A stretch of DNA of 40,444 bases from positions 1,782-42,225 of the forward strand of contig JAOZIB010000019.1 of assembly GCA_026014565.1 (NCBI GenBank), read 5' to 3'. Position 1 is the stretch's first letter, and every line of letters begins with the position of its first letter. The stretch comes from Candidatus Bathyarchaeum sp. (GTDB taxonomy: Archaea > Thermoproteota > Bathyarchaeia > Bathyarchaeales > Bathyarchaeaceae). This document shows positions 17,044 to 23,771 of the stretch, piece after piece. Position numbers and translations under genes: made by a program. The notes below the pieces were generated by a model. The model made no database searches. It had not been told where the DNA came from and saw only the letters and a list, made by a program, of their open reading frames with translations.

Positions 17044-17069
17044 GAAAACTATAATGGTTTTTTACCGAA
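17042..17069 (+). other. Intron 1 of tRNA-Arg(CCU), 28 nt, position 9/10
   Basis: Bulge-helix-bulge read: outer GGG/CCT, central CGGG/ACCG (three pairs plus a terminal G-A mismatch), bulges TA|T and AA|G, inner helix AGAAAA/TTTTTT. It can alternatively fold as hairpin TATAG-AAAA-CTATA with its upstream nucleotides. The position is non-canonical, between acceptor and D-stem. Confidence 0.75.
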
Positions 17070-17091
17070 GCCTAGCATGGATAGGGCACGA

Positions 17092-17112
17092 ACAGCAAAA
17101 CTGCTGGTGTAA
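17092..17112 (+). other. Intron 2 of tRNA-Arg(CCU), 21 nt, position 29/30
   Basis: A strict bulge-helix-bulge: outer AGG/CCT, central four pairs GCAC/GTGT (one G-U), 3-nt bulges GA|A and AA|G, inner helix CAGC/GCTG with loop AAAACT. Removal joins CGA to GC, making the 5' strand CGAGC of the anticodon stem. Confidence 0.85.
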
Positions 17113-17120
17113 GCCTCCTA

Positions 17121-17138
17121 CCAAGGGAATTGGGAGAG
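17121..17138 (+). other. Intron 3 of tRNA-Arg(CCU), 18 nt, canonical position 37/38
   Basis: A strict bulge-helix-bulge: outer helix is the anticodon stem CGAGC/GCTCG (complete only after intron 2 is removed), central CTCC/GGAG, bulges TA|C and AG|A, inner CAA/TTG with loop GGGAA. Removal yields loop CTCCTAA. Confidence 0.88.
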
Positions 17139-17177
17139 AGCTCGGGGTCACGGGTTCAAATCCCGTCCCGCCCGCCA

Positions 17178-17488
17178 TCAATTGACAGTTATGTTTTCTA
17201 AGAATCCGTTACAATCTTGTTAAATTGAAAGCAGTTTAACGCGTCTCCAGTCTCATCCACTTTTCTTTTGCTAAGGCTGAAATGGTCATTAGTTTTCTGA
17301 ACGAATACGGATTTATAGAACTAAGCAAAAACAACCAACAAATCAAATTTAAGCATTTGACCCTTTGATTTTTTTCTTAAATCCAGCAATTAGAATAATC
17401 ATTTTTGTTCCGAATCTTTCCCCGTTTTATCTTTTTCTGAATAGGTTAATTACTGATTTTTGTTTACAATACAGCGGGAGCAAAACAA
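17178..17488. other. Intergenic region with a possible wHTH gene remnant
   Basis: No intact gene. The frame ending at 17366-17368 encodes MVISFLNEYGFIELSKNN plus 10 more residues, which reads like the last helix and wing of a winged-helix domain; its upstream part is stopped by TAA near 17240. GGGAG at about 17475-17479 is the ribosome-binding site of the next gene. Confidence 0.3.
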
Positions 17489-18571
17489 ATGATATCTGAG
17501 GAGTTAAAGCTTTTCTGTAAACTGTTCGTCGTAGTCGTCGTTATTTTCACTGTTGCCTTTTACGCATTATCTTTGGTGTTAGGTCCAATCTTGTTTTATT
17601 TTACCCCTGACGGACTTGCCACCAGCATGGTATACACACCAAGTCTACCTGCATGGTTGCTTATCTTTCCCGTAACCATTCCGATTAGCTTTGAACTCGG
17701 AGCAGTTTTTGTTGGAGTCAGCTTCGTAATAACTTCAAGTTTTATTGTTGCTTGGAAACTAAACAGCTCTTTTCATCAAACAATCAAAAACAGCGTAATT
17801 CAGCCAACAAAAAACTTGTTCCAAAACAGCCTTTTCGGAATGGTCCTCGTAAACAGCATGACATTAATTGCCGTATTAATCCTTAACAGCCTCCAAGAAG
17901 CAACCGGAATCCCCACCGGAACAACCCCCACTGTAGGACAGCCCTTTTTGGATTTTTTGGATTTATCATATTCTGCAGTTATTGAAGAAATCGGTTTCCG
18001 GTTAATCCCAATCGGAGCTTTCTTGTTTATAGTATTGCTCATAACAAAAAAAGCAGATACCGTAATTTCTGTGAAACAAAAAATCAAGTTGTTTTTCTTC
18101 TCGTTTTTGTTTCCTGACAAGGCAAAACAATTAACAGGCAACAAAACAGTTTCAGAACACGGAATTCTAACAGGAATAAGCATATCCGAATGGGGAATGA
18201 TAGTATTCACCGCCGTAATTTTTGGTATGGCACACTACAACCCGGGAGTCAGCTGGGAAATAGGAAAAATCAGCTCTGCAACCTTAACTGGGTTCATATT
18301 GGCTTTAACTTACTTTGTTTATGGTGCCCATGCGCCCTTTCTTATGCACTGGTTTTTTAACACTTACCACGAAACTTACTTTTTGCTTGCAGACCTTTAC
18401 CCTGAAGCGTCCCCGTTGGCGAACACCGTAGTTATCCTTACTTTTGTTCTTGGACTTCTAGGCTGGATAACAGTAACTGTAATGGGTTTTACTAAACTAA
18501 CAAAAAGCTTTCAAAACACAAAAACCCAACAGCCAAACCTAACTTACGACGAACCTGCAAGTATTTCTTGA
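17489..18571 (+). CDS. CPBP (CAAX/Rce1-like) intramembrane protease
   Basis: A 360-residue multi-spanning membrane protein with the three CPBP motifs: EEIGFR (near residue 167), FGMAHYN (near 248) and HWFFNTYHE (near 287). These supply the glutamate and histidines of the Rce1-type glutamic protease site. Four N-terminal hydrophobic segments precede the core. Archaeal members process prenylated or other membrane substrates; the substrate here is unknown. ATG 17489 has GGGAG about 9 nt upstream. Its last 28 nt overlap the 3' end of hisS on the other strand. Confidence 0.9.
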   Translation: MISEELKLFCKLFVVVVVIFTVAFYALSLVLGPILFYFTPDGLATSMVYTPSLPAWLLIFPVTIPISFELGAVFVGVSFVITSSFIVAWKLNSSFHQTIKNSVIQPTKNLFQNSLFGMVLVNSMTLIAVLILNSLQEATGIPTGTTPTVGQPFLDFLDLSYSAVIEEIGFRLIPIGAFLFIVLLITKKADTVISVKQKIKLFFFSFLFPDKAKQLTGNKTVSEHGILTGISISEWGMIVFTAVIFGMAHYNPGVSWEIGKISSATLTGFILALTYFVYGAHAPFLMHWFFNTYHETYFLLADLYPEASPLANTVVILTFVLGLLGWITVTVMGFTKLTKSFQNTKTQQPNLTYDEPASIS

Positions 18572-19845
18572 ACTAAACTGTCGATTGAAACCGTTCGTTG
18601 CTCCTCTTTTGTCATGTCCTTTAGAACAACATTGTTTTCTTCTAGTTCCTTTGGACCAATAATGACTGCGTAACCTGCATTTCTTCGGTTCGCATCAGAC
18701 AACGCACTCCTAATACTGCGACCCATAACTGCAACTTCCACAAACACTCCATTATTACGAAGCGTAGCAGAAATCTCCAAAGCCTTTCCCATATAAATGG
18801 GTTTGACTGCGATAACTGCGGCAGTTTTTTGTTTTTGGTTTTCAGGGGCTGCTTTTTGTTTTGTTAATGCCAAAACAATTCTGTCGATCCCTTGGGCAAC
18901 ACCCACAGCGGGAATTGGTTCACCCCCGAACAGTTCAATAAGTTTGTCGTAGCGTCCACCGCCGCCGATGGCGATGTCTAGTCCAGGAACATAGGACTCA
19001 AAAATCATGCCTGTGTAGTATTCTAGTCCTCGGGCAAAACCTGCTTCCACTTGCAGTTCTAGTTGTTCTCCACTGTCCCGAACAAGTTCAACAATTTTTT
19101 GCAGGTTATCCACAGCCTCAGCTGCAGTGTTGTAATCTTGAACCTTTTGTTTAATTTCCAACAAAACATCCAAGGAGTCGTCACCTTTTATTTCAAGAAG
19201 ACTTTGCATAACTTCTAACCCTTTTTGTGAAACTCCCGATTGCTTGGCAACAGAAAGCGCTTCATCCCACTCTTTTTTGTCTAAGAGTTGCCTGACATTG
19301 TTTTGTTGTTGGTCGTCTAGTCCTTCTTGGGTTAATATTCCTCGTAGGATTCCTGTGTGACCAACCTTGAAGCGGTAATTTTTTAGTCCCAAGTTTTTCA
19401 GGACATTGTTTGTAAGTATCAAAATTTCTGCGTCTGCTTCGGGTCGGGTAGAACCAAACAGTTCATAGTTGGCTTGCCAGAACTCTCGAAATCGCCCATA
19501 TTGGGGTTCGTCGTAGCGGTACAGGCTTCCGGTGCTGAATAGTCGCATGGGTTTGGGTTCATTTTTGAGTTTGTTTACCACGAGTCGGGCAACAGAAGCA
19601 GTAAATTCTGGACGCATGGCGACTTTTCTGCCGCCGAGGTCTTCGAATTTATACATTCGGTCGCGGATTTCTTCACTGGTTTTGGCTGCTAAGAGTTCGT
19701 AGGATTCTAGAACGGGTGTGATTATTTCTTCGTAACCATAAAGTTTGGAAACATCCCTTGCAACCTGTTCCACATGGCGCATTTTGTGGGCGTCTTTGGG
19801 TAGAAGGTCTCTCATTCCGCGAACAGTTTTGAACACTTTTTTCAC
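18544..19845 (-). CDS. hisS: Histidyl-tRNA synthetase
   Basis: A class II synthetase charging tRNA-His; 433 residues, typical. Motif 1 region VRGMRDLLPKDAHKMRHVEQ, motif 2 FREFWQANYELFG, the histidine-specific LEYYTGMIFE (HisA), motif 3 IPAVGVAQGIDRIVLAL, and a C-terminal anticodon-binding domain (AVMGRSIRSALSDANRRNAGYAVIIG in part). ATG 19845 follows the splicing-endonuclease gene by 10 nt on the same strand, so endA-hisS is probably one transcript of tRNA-related functions. The 3' end runs 28 nt into the CPBP gene from the opposite strand. Confidence 0.97.
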   Translation of the reverse strand: MKKVFKTVRGMRDLLPKDAHKMRHVEQVARDVSKLYGYEEIITPVLESYELLAAKTSEEIRDRMYKFEDLGGRKVAMRPEFTASVARLVVNKLKNEPKPMRLFSTGSLYRYDEPQYGRFREFWQANYELFGSTRPEADAEILILTNNVLKNLGLKNYRFKVGHTGILRGILTQEGLDDQQQNNVRQLLDKKEWDEALSVAKQSGVSQKGLEVMQSLLEIKGDDSLDVLLEIKQKVQDYNTAAEAVDNLQKIVELVRDSGEQLELQVEAGFARGLEYYTGMIFESYVPGLDIAIGGGGRYDKLIELFGGEPIPAVGVAQGIDRIVLALTKQKAAPENQKQKTAAVIAVKPIYMGKALEISATLRNNGVFVEVAVMGRSIRSALSDANRRNAGYAVIIGPKELEENNVVLKDMTKEEQRTVSIDSLVQEILAGSS

Positions 19846-19855
19846 CCATTTTTTG

Positions 19856-20434
19856 TTACTTTAAATTAAGTTCAGACAAAGAATAGTAAACAATCTCGCC
19901 CCGCCGGTTGATTACTGCCAAAACCAAGTTTTTTTTCAGGTTCTGAGTGTACCGCTGGGTTCTTGCCAGTTTTTCTAAGGTAACTGGTTGACCTTCCTGT
20001 ATGCCAAAAATCAAATGCTTGGCCGTTCCTTTGCCGTAATCTCCCCGCTCATACAAACGAAAATCAATATCCTTGCCAAAACCTTCTCGGGCTACATACC
20101 CACGGCTTCGCAGGTCCCGGTAAATTAAGTATCGAACCCATGCATCTTTGTCAACGGCTTGAAACCGTTTCAGTAAATCTTCAAAGGCAATTTTTTGGGT
20201 GGATTGGGGGTCTTTGATTTCTATGATTTCTTTGCTTAGAAGATAAAGGGCTTCACAGCTTGATAGTTCCAGTTTGTTGTTTTCGATTTTGCCGTAACCT
20301 TTTGCTGAAAGCTCCTCCTTGTCAATGGAAGAAACAGTAACAACAGTATCCGATAGCACAGCACCAACTGGAACCAAAGGCTCCTTGCTTTTTTCAGCGT
20401 CAAGCTCCTGCTTACCCAACATCAAAACCTTCAA
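19856..20434 (-). CDS. endA: tRNA-splicing endonuclease homologue (EndA family)
   Basis: Archaeal enzymes of this family cut bulge-helix-bulge motifs in tRNA and rRNA precursors. The 192-residue length matches single-repeat subunits. The C-terminal domain (about 100-192) is recognisable: YLIYRDLRSRGYVAREGF, DIDFRLYERGDYGKG with the candidate catalytic Tyr, TAKHLIFGI, and NLKKNLVLAVINRRGEIVYY with the candidate Lys. The His normally found as G-H-S/A-x-Y/F-L appears as Thr in GTAKHLIF; a His stands three residues later. It may therefore be the structural subunit of an (alpha-beta)2 enzyme, or use the displaced His. Co-directional with hisS, 10 nt apart. Confidence 0.85.
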   Translation of the reverse strand: MKVLMLGKQELDAEKSKEPLVPVGAVLSDTVVTVSSIDKEELSAKGYGKIENNKLELSSCEALYLLSKEIIEIKDPQSTQKIAFEDLLKRFQAVDKDAWVRYLIYRDLRSRGYVAREGFGKDIDFRLYERGDYGKGTAKHLIFGIQEGQPVTLEKLARTQRYTQNLKKNLVLAVINRRGEIVYYSLSELNLK

Positions 20435-20508
20435 CAGTTACTAATCAGCCTAATCATAAACTCTTAAGATTTTAATCTTTAGTTAGCAAACGATTTGAAC
20501 ATTTTTCA

Positions 20509-20700
20509 TTAAATGTACATGGCTACTACCATAAGAACAAAACCCAGTACAATCAAAGCAAAACTTTCCTGCCCTTTAATTGACCACCCTTTCTTTGGGG
20601 TGTTGTTTGTGGGTTTTGCGATTTTGTTTTTGCCCAGAAGGCTCCACATAATTCCTGCACTAACCATTAGAATGCTTAATTGGAACAAATAATCGTTCAT
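20509..20700 (-). CDS. Small two-helix membrane protein, leaderless
   Basis: A 63-residue protein with hydrophobic segments at about residues 4-22 and 44-62, separated by a basic loop (KNKIAKPTNNTPKKG). No family recognised. ATG 20700 is preferred over GTG 20712: on this strand TTTATAA lies about 23-30 nt upstream of the ATG, which puts the predicted transcription start at the ATG itself, a leaderless mRNA, and no ribosome-binding site is present. Diverges from the leu operon promoters. Confidence 0.6.
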   Translation of the reverse strand: MNDYLFQLSILMVSAGIMWSLLGKNKIAKPTNNTPKKGWSIKGQESFALIVLGFVLMVVAMYI

Positions 20701-20755
20701 ACGCCAGTTCACGTTTTGAAGTGTTATAAATCATTCGAGATTTTTCGTTGAAGCC

Positions 20756-20880
20756 TAAATATTTTTAAGATACATTGTAGTTTGGCTTGTTAGAGGTTGT
20801 TAAATTGAGGGATCGTTTCCTCCATCGCTAATTTAGTTTCGTTTGTTAGCTTTTGTTTTGTTAGTTTAACCTCTTGTAGA
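20756..20880 (+). ncRNA. Candidate structured leader or small RNA upstream of leuC
   Basis: A TATA-like AAATATTTTTAAG at about 20756-20768 predicts a transcript starting near 20790. From there AGAGGTT (20792-20798) can pair with AACCTCT (20868-20874), enclosing GAGG/CCTC (20807-20810/20819-20822) and GCTAA/TTAGC (20827-20831/20846-20850), a three-way-junction layout. An 8-codon frame TTG...TAA (20805-20831) with AGAGG upstream lies inside it. A second TATA nearer leuC leaves open whether this is leader or separate RNA. Confidence 0.35.
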
Positions 20881-20929
20881 AACATTTTTGGCGCATCAAT
20901 GGACAACTTCTGTTCACGGTCCTTTGTGG

Positions 20930-20962
20930 ATAAATTTATTAGTAAAACAACGTTTGATGGTG
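20930..20962 (+). promoter_or_regulatory. Proximal promoter and ribosome-binding site of leuC
   Basis: TATA-like ATAAATTTATT (20930-20940) predicts transcription start near 20961. GGTGA (20955-20959 region) precedes ATG 20970 by about 8 nt and decides the start. Confidence 0.45.
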
Positions 20963-20969
20963 AATTATC

Positions 20970-22220
20970 ATGAACATTATCGAAAAAATCTTAGCACGAG
21001 CCTCAAACAAAACTGAGGTAGTTCCAGGAGAAATAGTGGAAGCTAACATAGACGTGGCAATGACCCACGACCTGACTGGACCATTAGCTGTAAAATCATT
21101 CAAAGAAATTGGAGCAAAAAAAGTCTGGGACGCAGACAAAATAGTAGTCATACTAGACCACCTAGTCCCCGCAAGCTCCGTAATTTCCGCTGGACTGCAC
21201 AAAACCATGCGAGATTTTGTTAACGAACAAGGAATCAAAAACTTCTACGACGTCGGACGAGGCGGCGTATGCCACCAAGTCATGCCCGAAAAAGGACACG
21301 TCCGACCCGGCGACGTAATCGTTGGCTCAGACTCCCATACCTGCACCTATGGAGCCTTCGGAGCTTTTGCAACTGGTATTGGTTCAACTGAGATGGCTGC
21401 AGTTTTCGCAACAGGGAAACTGTGGTTTAGAGTCCCCGAAGTAATCAAAGTAGATGTAACTGGAAAATTCCAGAATCTAGTTTCAGCAAAAGACCTAACC
21501 CTAAAAGTAGTCGGCGAAATCGGAGCCGATGGAGCAATCTACAAAGGATTAGAATTTACCGGCCAAACCATACGAGACCTGACCATCGACGGCAGAATGG
21601 TTCTGTCCAACATGGCAGTTGAAATGGGAGCCAAAGCAGGATTAATCGAACCCGACAAAAAAACCATGGATTACGTTAACGCCCGAACTGATATGCCCTT
21701 TACTCCACAGAAAAGTGACGCCGACGCAACCTACGAAAAAATAGTAGACATCGACGTTAACAACTTGGAGCCACAGGTAGCAGTTCCCCACTCTGTAGAC
21801 AATGTTAAACCTGTCTCGGAAGTTGAAGGCACCGAACTAAACCAGGGCTTTATTGGTTCTTGCACTAACGGCAGAATCGAAGACTTACGAGAAGCTGCAA
21901 AAATCTTGAAAGGCAAACAAATCGCCAAAACCATCCGGTTAATTGTGATTCCTGCCTCTCAAGAAATCTATCTGAATGCAGTAAAAGAAGGCCTAGTCAA
22001 CATCTTCATGGAAGCCGGCGCCACCGTAGCAAACCCCAACTGTGGACCTTGCTTGGGTGGACATATGGGCATCATGACTGATGGTGAAGCTTGCATCAGC
22101 ACTTCAAACCGAAACTTCATCGGAAGAATGGGAAGCACCAAATCTTACGTGTATTTGGCTTCTCCTGCAACTGTTGCAGCTTCTGCAATTACCGGAAAAA
22201 TAACAGACCCAAGAAAATAG
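20970..22220 (+). CDS. leuC: 3-isopropylmalate dehydratase, large subunit
   Basis: With LeuD isomerises 2- to 3-isopropylmalate in leucine synthesis. The 416-residue length fits the archaeal/HACN-type large subunit. [4Fe-4S] ligands are Cys in GFIGSCTNGRIEDL (near 297) and the pair in NPNCGPCLGG (near 357 and 360). Substrate-loop motifs are VGSDSHTCTYGAFGAFATG and LVPASSVISAG. Family members also act on homoaconitate, but the operon with a full-length LeuA indicates leucine. First gene of leuC-leuD-leuB-leuA; 13 nt separate it from the leuD start. Confidence 0.95.
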   Translation: MNIIEKILARASNKTEVVPGEIVEANIDVAMTHDLTGPLAVKSFKEIGAKKVWDADKIVVILDHLVPASSVISAGLHKTMRDFVNEQGIKNFYDVGRGGVCHQVMPEKGHVRPGDVIVGSDSHTCTYGAFGAFATGIGSTEMAAVFATGKLWFRVPEVIKVDVTGKFQNLVSAKDLTLKVVGEIGADGAIYKGLEFTGQTIRDLTIDGRMVLSNMAVEMGAKAGLIEPDKKTMDYVNARTDMPFTPQKSDADATYEKIVDIDVNNLEPQVAVPHSVDNVKPVSEVEGTELNQGFIGSCTNGRIEDLREAAKILKGKQIAKTIRLIVIPASQEIYLNAVKEGLVNIFMEAGATVANPNCGPCLGGHMGIMTDGEACISTSNRNFIGRMGSTKSYVYLASPATVAASAITGKITDPRK

Positions 22221-22233
22221 AAAGGTGAAAAAA

Positions 22234-22728
22234 ATGGCAATAAAAGGAAAAGTAATCAAATTCGGAGACAACATCGACACAGACGTAATTCTGCCCGGAC
22301 CTTACCTAGTTCATACTGACCCATACGAACTAGCAAAACACGCAATGGAAGGACTGGACAAAGAGTTCCCACAAAAAGCCTCAGAAGGTGTAATCGTAGT
22401 GGGCGCCAAAAACTTTGGATGCGGCTCAAGTCGCGAGCAAGCTCCCATTGCTTTAAAGTATTCAGGCGTGAAATGTGTGTTGGCAGAATCTTTTGCCCGA
22501 ATCTTTTACAGAAACGCCATAACCATAGGGTTACCTGTGCTAGTGTGCAAAGACGTTTCAACCAAAGTAAATGACGGGGACCAGTTAACAGTTAATCTGC
22601 AAACCGGCAAAGTTGAAAACCTAACCAACGGCGCCGTACTGCAAGCCACCAAACTGCCCGAATTCATTATGGGCATCTTGAACGATGGCGGATTAATCCA
22701 ACACCTGAAAAGGAGCATAAACCAATGA
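22234..22728 (+). CDS. leuD: 3-isopropylmalate dehydratase, small subunit
   Basis: The swivel-domain partner of LeuC. A 164-residue protein with the family core KFGDNIDTDVILPG, NFGCGSSREQAPIAL and FARIFYRNAITIGLP. ATG 22234 is chosen over GTG 22225 because AAAGGTGA then sits about 7 nt upstream. The stop codon overlaps the leuB start (ATGA at 22725-22728), so LeuD and LeuB are translationally coupled. Confidence 0.95.
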   Translation: MAIKGKVIKFGDNIDTDVILPGPYLVHTDPYELAKHAMEGLDKEFPQKASEGVIVVGAKNFGCGSSREQAPIALKYSGVKCVLAESFARIFYRNAITIGLPVLVCKDVSTKVNDGDQLTVNLQTGKVENLTNGAVLQATKLPEFIMGILNDGGLIQHLKRSINQ

Positions 22729-23753
22729 GCAAATACGACATTACTTTAATGCCCGGAGACGGAATAGGACCCGAACTAACAGAGGCAACCCTGAAAGTCT
22801 TGGATGCTGTTCAGAAAAAATTTGACATCAAACTAAACATGATACCCGTAGAAGCAGGAGACAAATGCCTCGAAAAAAACGGCGTAGCCCTGCCCCAAGA
22901 AACAATTGACAGCTTCACAAAAACTCATGTATGCCTGAAAGGCCCTGTAGGTGAAACCGCAGCAGACGTAATCGTAAAACTAAGAATCATGTTTGAGCTA
23001 TATGCCAACCTGCGCCCAATCAAAACCTATCCTTCAGTTCCTGACGTGCAACCCGGAATCGACATGATCTTTGTTCGCGAAAACACCGAAGACGTCTACC
23101 GCGGAATCGAATTCCAAATCGACGACAACGCAGTGTGTATGCGAGTAATAACCAAGAAAGGCTCGGAAAAAATCGCCAAAAAAGCCTTTGAAATTGCAAG
23201 ACTACGGGAAAGAAAAGAAGTCGTTGGAATTCATAAAGCAAACGTTATGCGGGTAACTTGTGGCTTGTTCAAGAAAACATGTGCAGAAGTCGCAAAACAA
23301 TATCCAGACATCAAATACAGCGACCAATACGTAGATGCCGCAGCCATGCGCCTGATCCGACAACCCCAGAGCTTTGATGTTATCTTAATCACGAACATGT
23401 TTGGGGACATCTTGTCCGACGAAGCCGCCCAATTAATCGGAGGATTAGGAATGGCACCTGGAGCAAACGTCGGAGACGACTATGGACTGTTTGAACCTAT
23501 CCACGGCTCAGCTCCTGACATCGTCGGAAAAGGCATAGCAAACCCATGTTCGATGGTTTTGTCAGCAAAAATGATGCTAGACTGGCTGGGCGAGCGCAAC
23601 AACGACAAAGAGTGCTTTGCAGCAGCTCAAGCTATCGAAGATGCCGTAACCGCGACTCTACGTAAAGGCGTAACTGTTCCTGACTTAGGCGGTAGTGCCT
23701 CAACAATGGGCATGGCAGAAGCTATTGCTCAAGAAATCATAAACAAAAAATAA
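22725..23753 (+). CDS. leuB: 3-isopropylmalate dehydrogenase
   Basis: NAD-dependent oxidative decarboxylation of 3-isopropylmalate to 2-oxoisocaproate. The 342 residues carry MPGDGIGPELTE, VRENTEDVYRGIE, the catalytic Lys in HKANVMRVTCGLF, the metal-binding Asp cluster DVILITNMFGDILSDEAAQ and the nucleotide site PIHGSAPDIVGKG. The fold is shared with isocitrate and homoisocitrate dehydrogenases, so substrate is assigned from the leu operon. It overlaps leuD by four bases and ends 18 nt before leuA. Confidence 0.93.
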   Translation: MSKYDITLMPGDGIGPELTEATLKVLDAVQKKFDIKLNMIPVEAGDKCLEKNGVALPQETIDSFTKTHVCLKGPVGETAADVIVKLRIMFELYANLRPIKTYPSVPDVQPGIDMIFVRENTEDVYRGIEFQIDDNAVCMRVITKKGSEKIAKKAFEIARLRERKEVVGIHKANVMRVTCGLFKKTCAEVAKQYPDIKYSDQYVDAAAMRLIRQPQSFDVILITNMFGDILSDEAAQLIGGLGMAPGANVGDDYGLFEPIHGSAPDIVGKGIANPCSMVLSAKMMLDWLGERNNDKECFAAAQAIEDAVTATLRKGVTVPDLGGSASTMGMAEAIAQEIINKK

Positions 23754-23771
23754 AAATTGGACGGGGGAACC

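Larger units (their letters stand above)
17033..17177 (+). tRNA. tRNA-Arg(CCU) split by three introns
   Basis: Four exons at 17033-17041, 17070-17091, 17113-17120 and 17139-17174, then encoded CCA at 17175-17177. Joined, they make a 75-nt cloverleaf with every stem paired: acceptor GGGCGGG/CCCGCCC, linker TA, D-stem GCCT/GGGC, anticodon stem CGAGC/GCTCG with loop CTCCTAA (anticodon CCU, reading AGG), variable GGGTC, T-stem ACGGG/CCCGT with loop TTCAAAT, and discriminator G, normal for archaeal tRNA-Arg. The introns sit at positions 9/10, 29/30 and 37/38. Only this combination restores the anticodon stem, which is strong internal evidence for the boundaries. Confidence 0.9.

Noticed and set aside
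17042-17069. Reading the TATAG-AAAA-CTATA hairpin as an independent terminator
   Set aside because: It lies inside the tRNA-Arg acceptor-to-D-arm interval, and the intron model explains it better.
20805-20831. The 8-codon frame as a classical leucine attenuator peptide
   Set aside because: It contains only one internal Leu codon, so a leucine-starvation stalling mechanism is not supported; kept only as part of the structured-leader observation.
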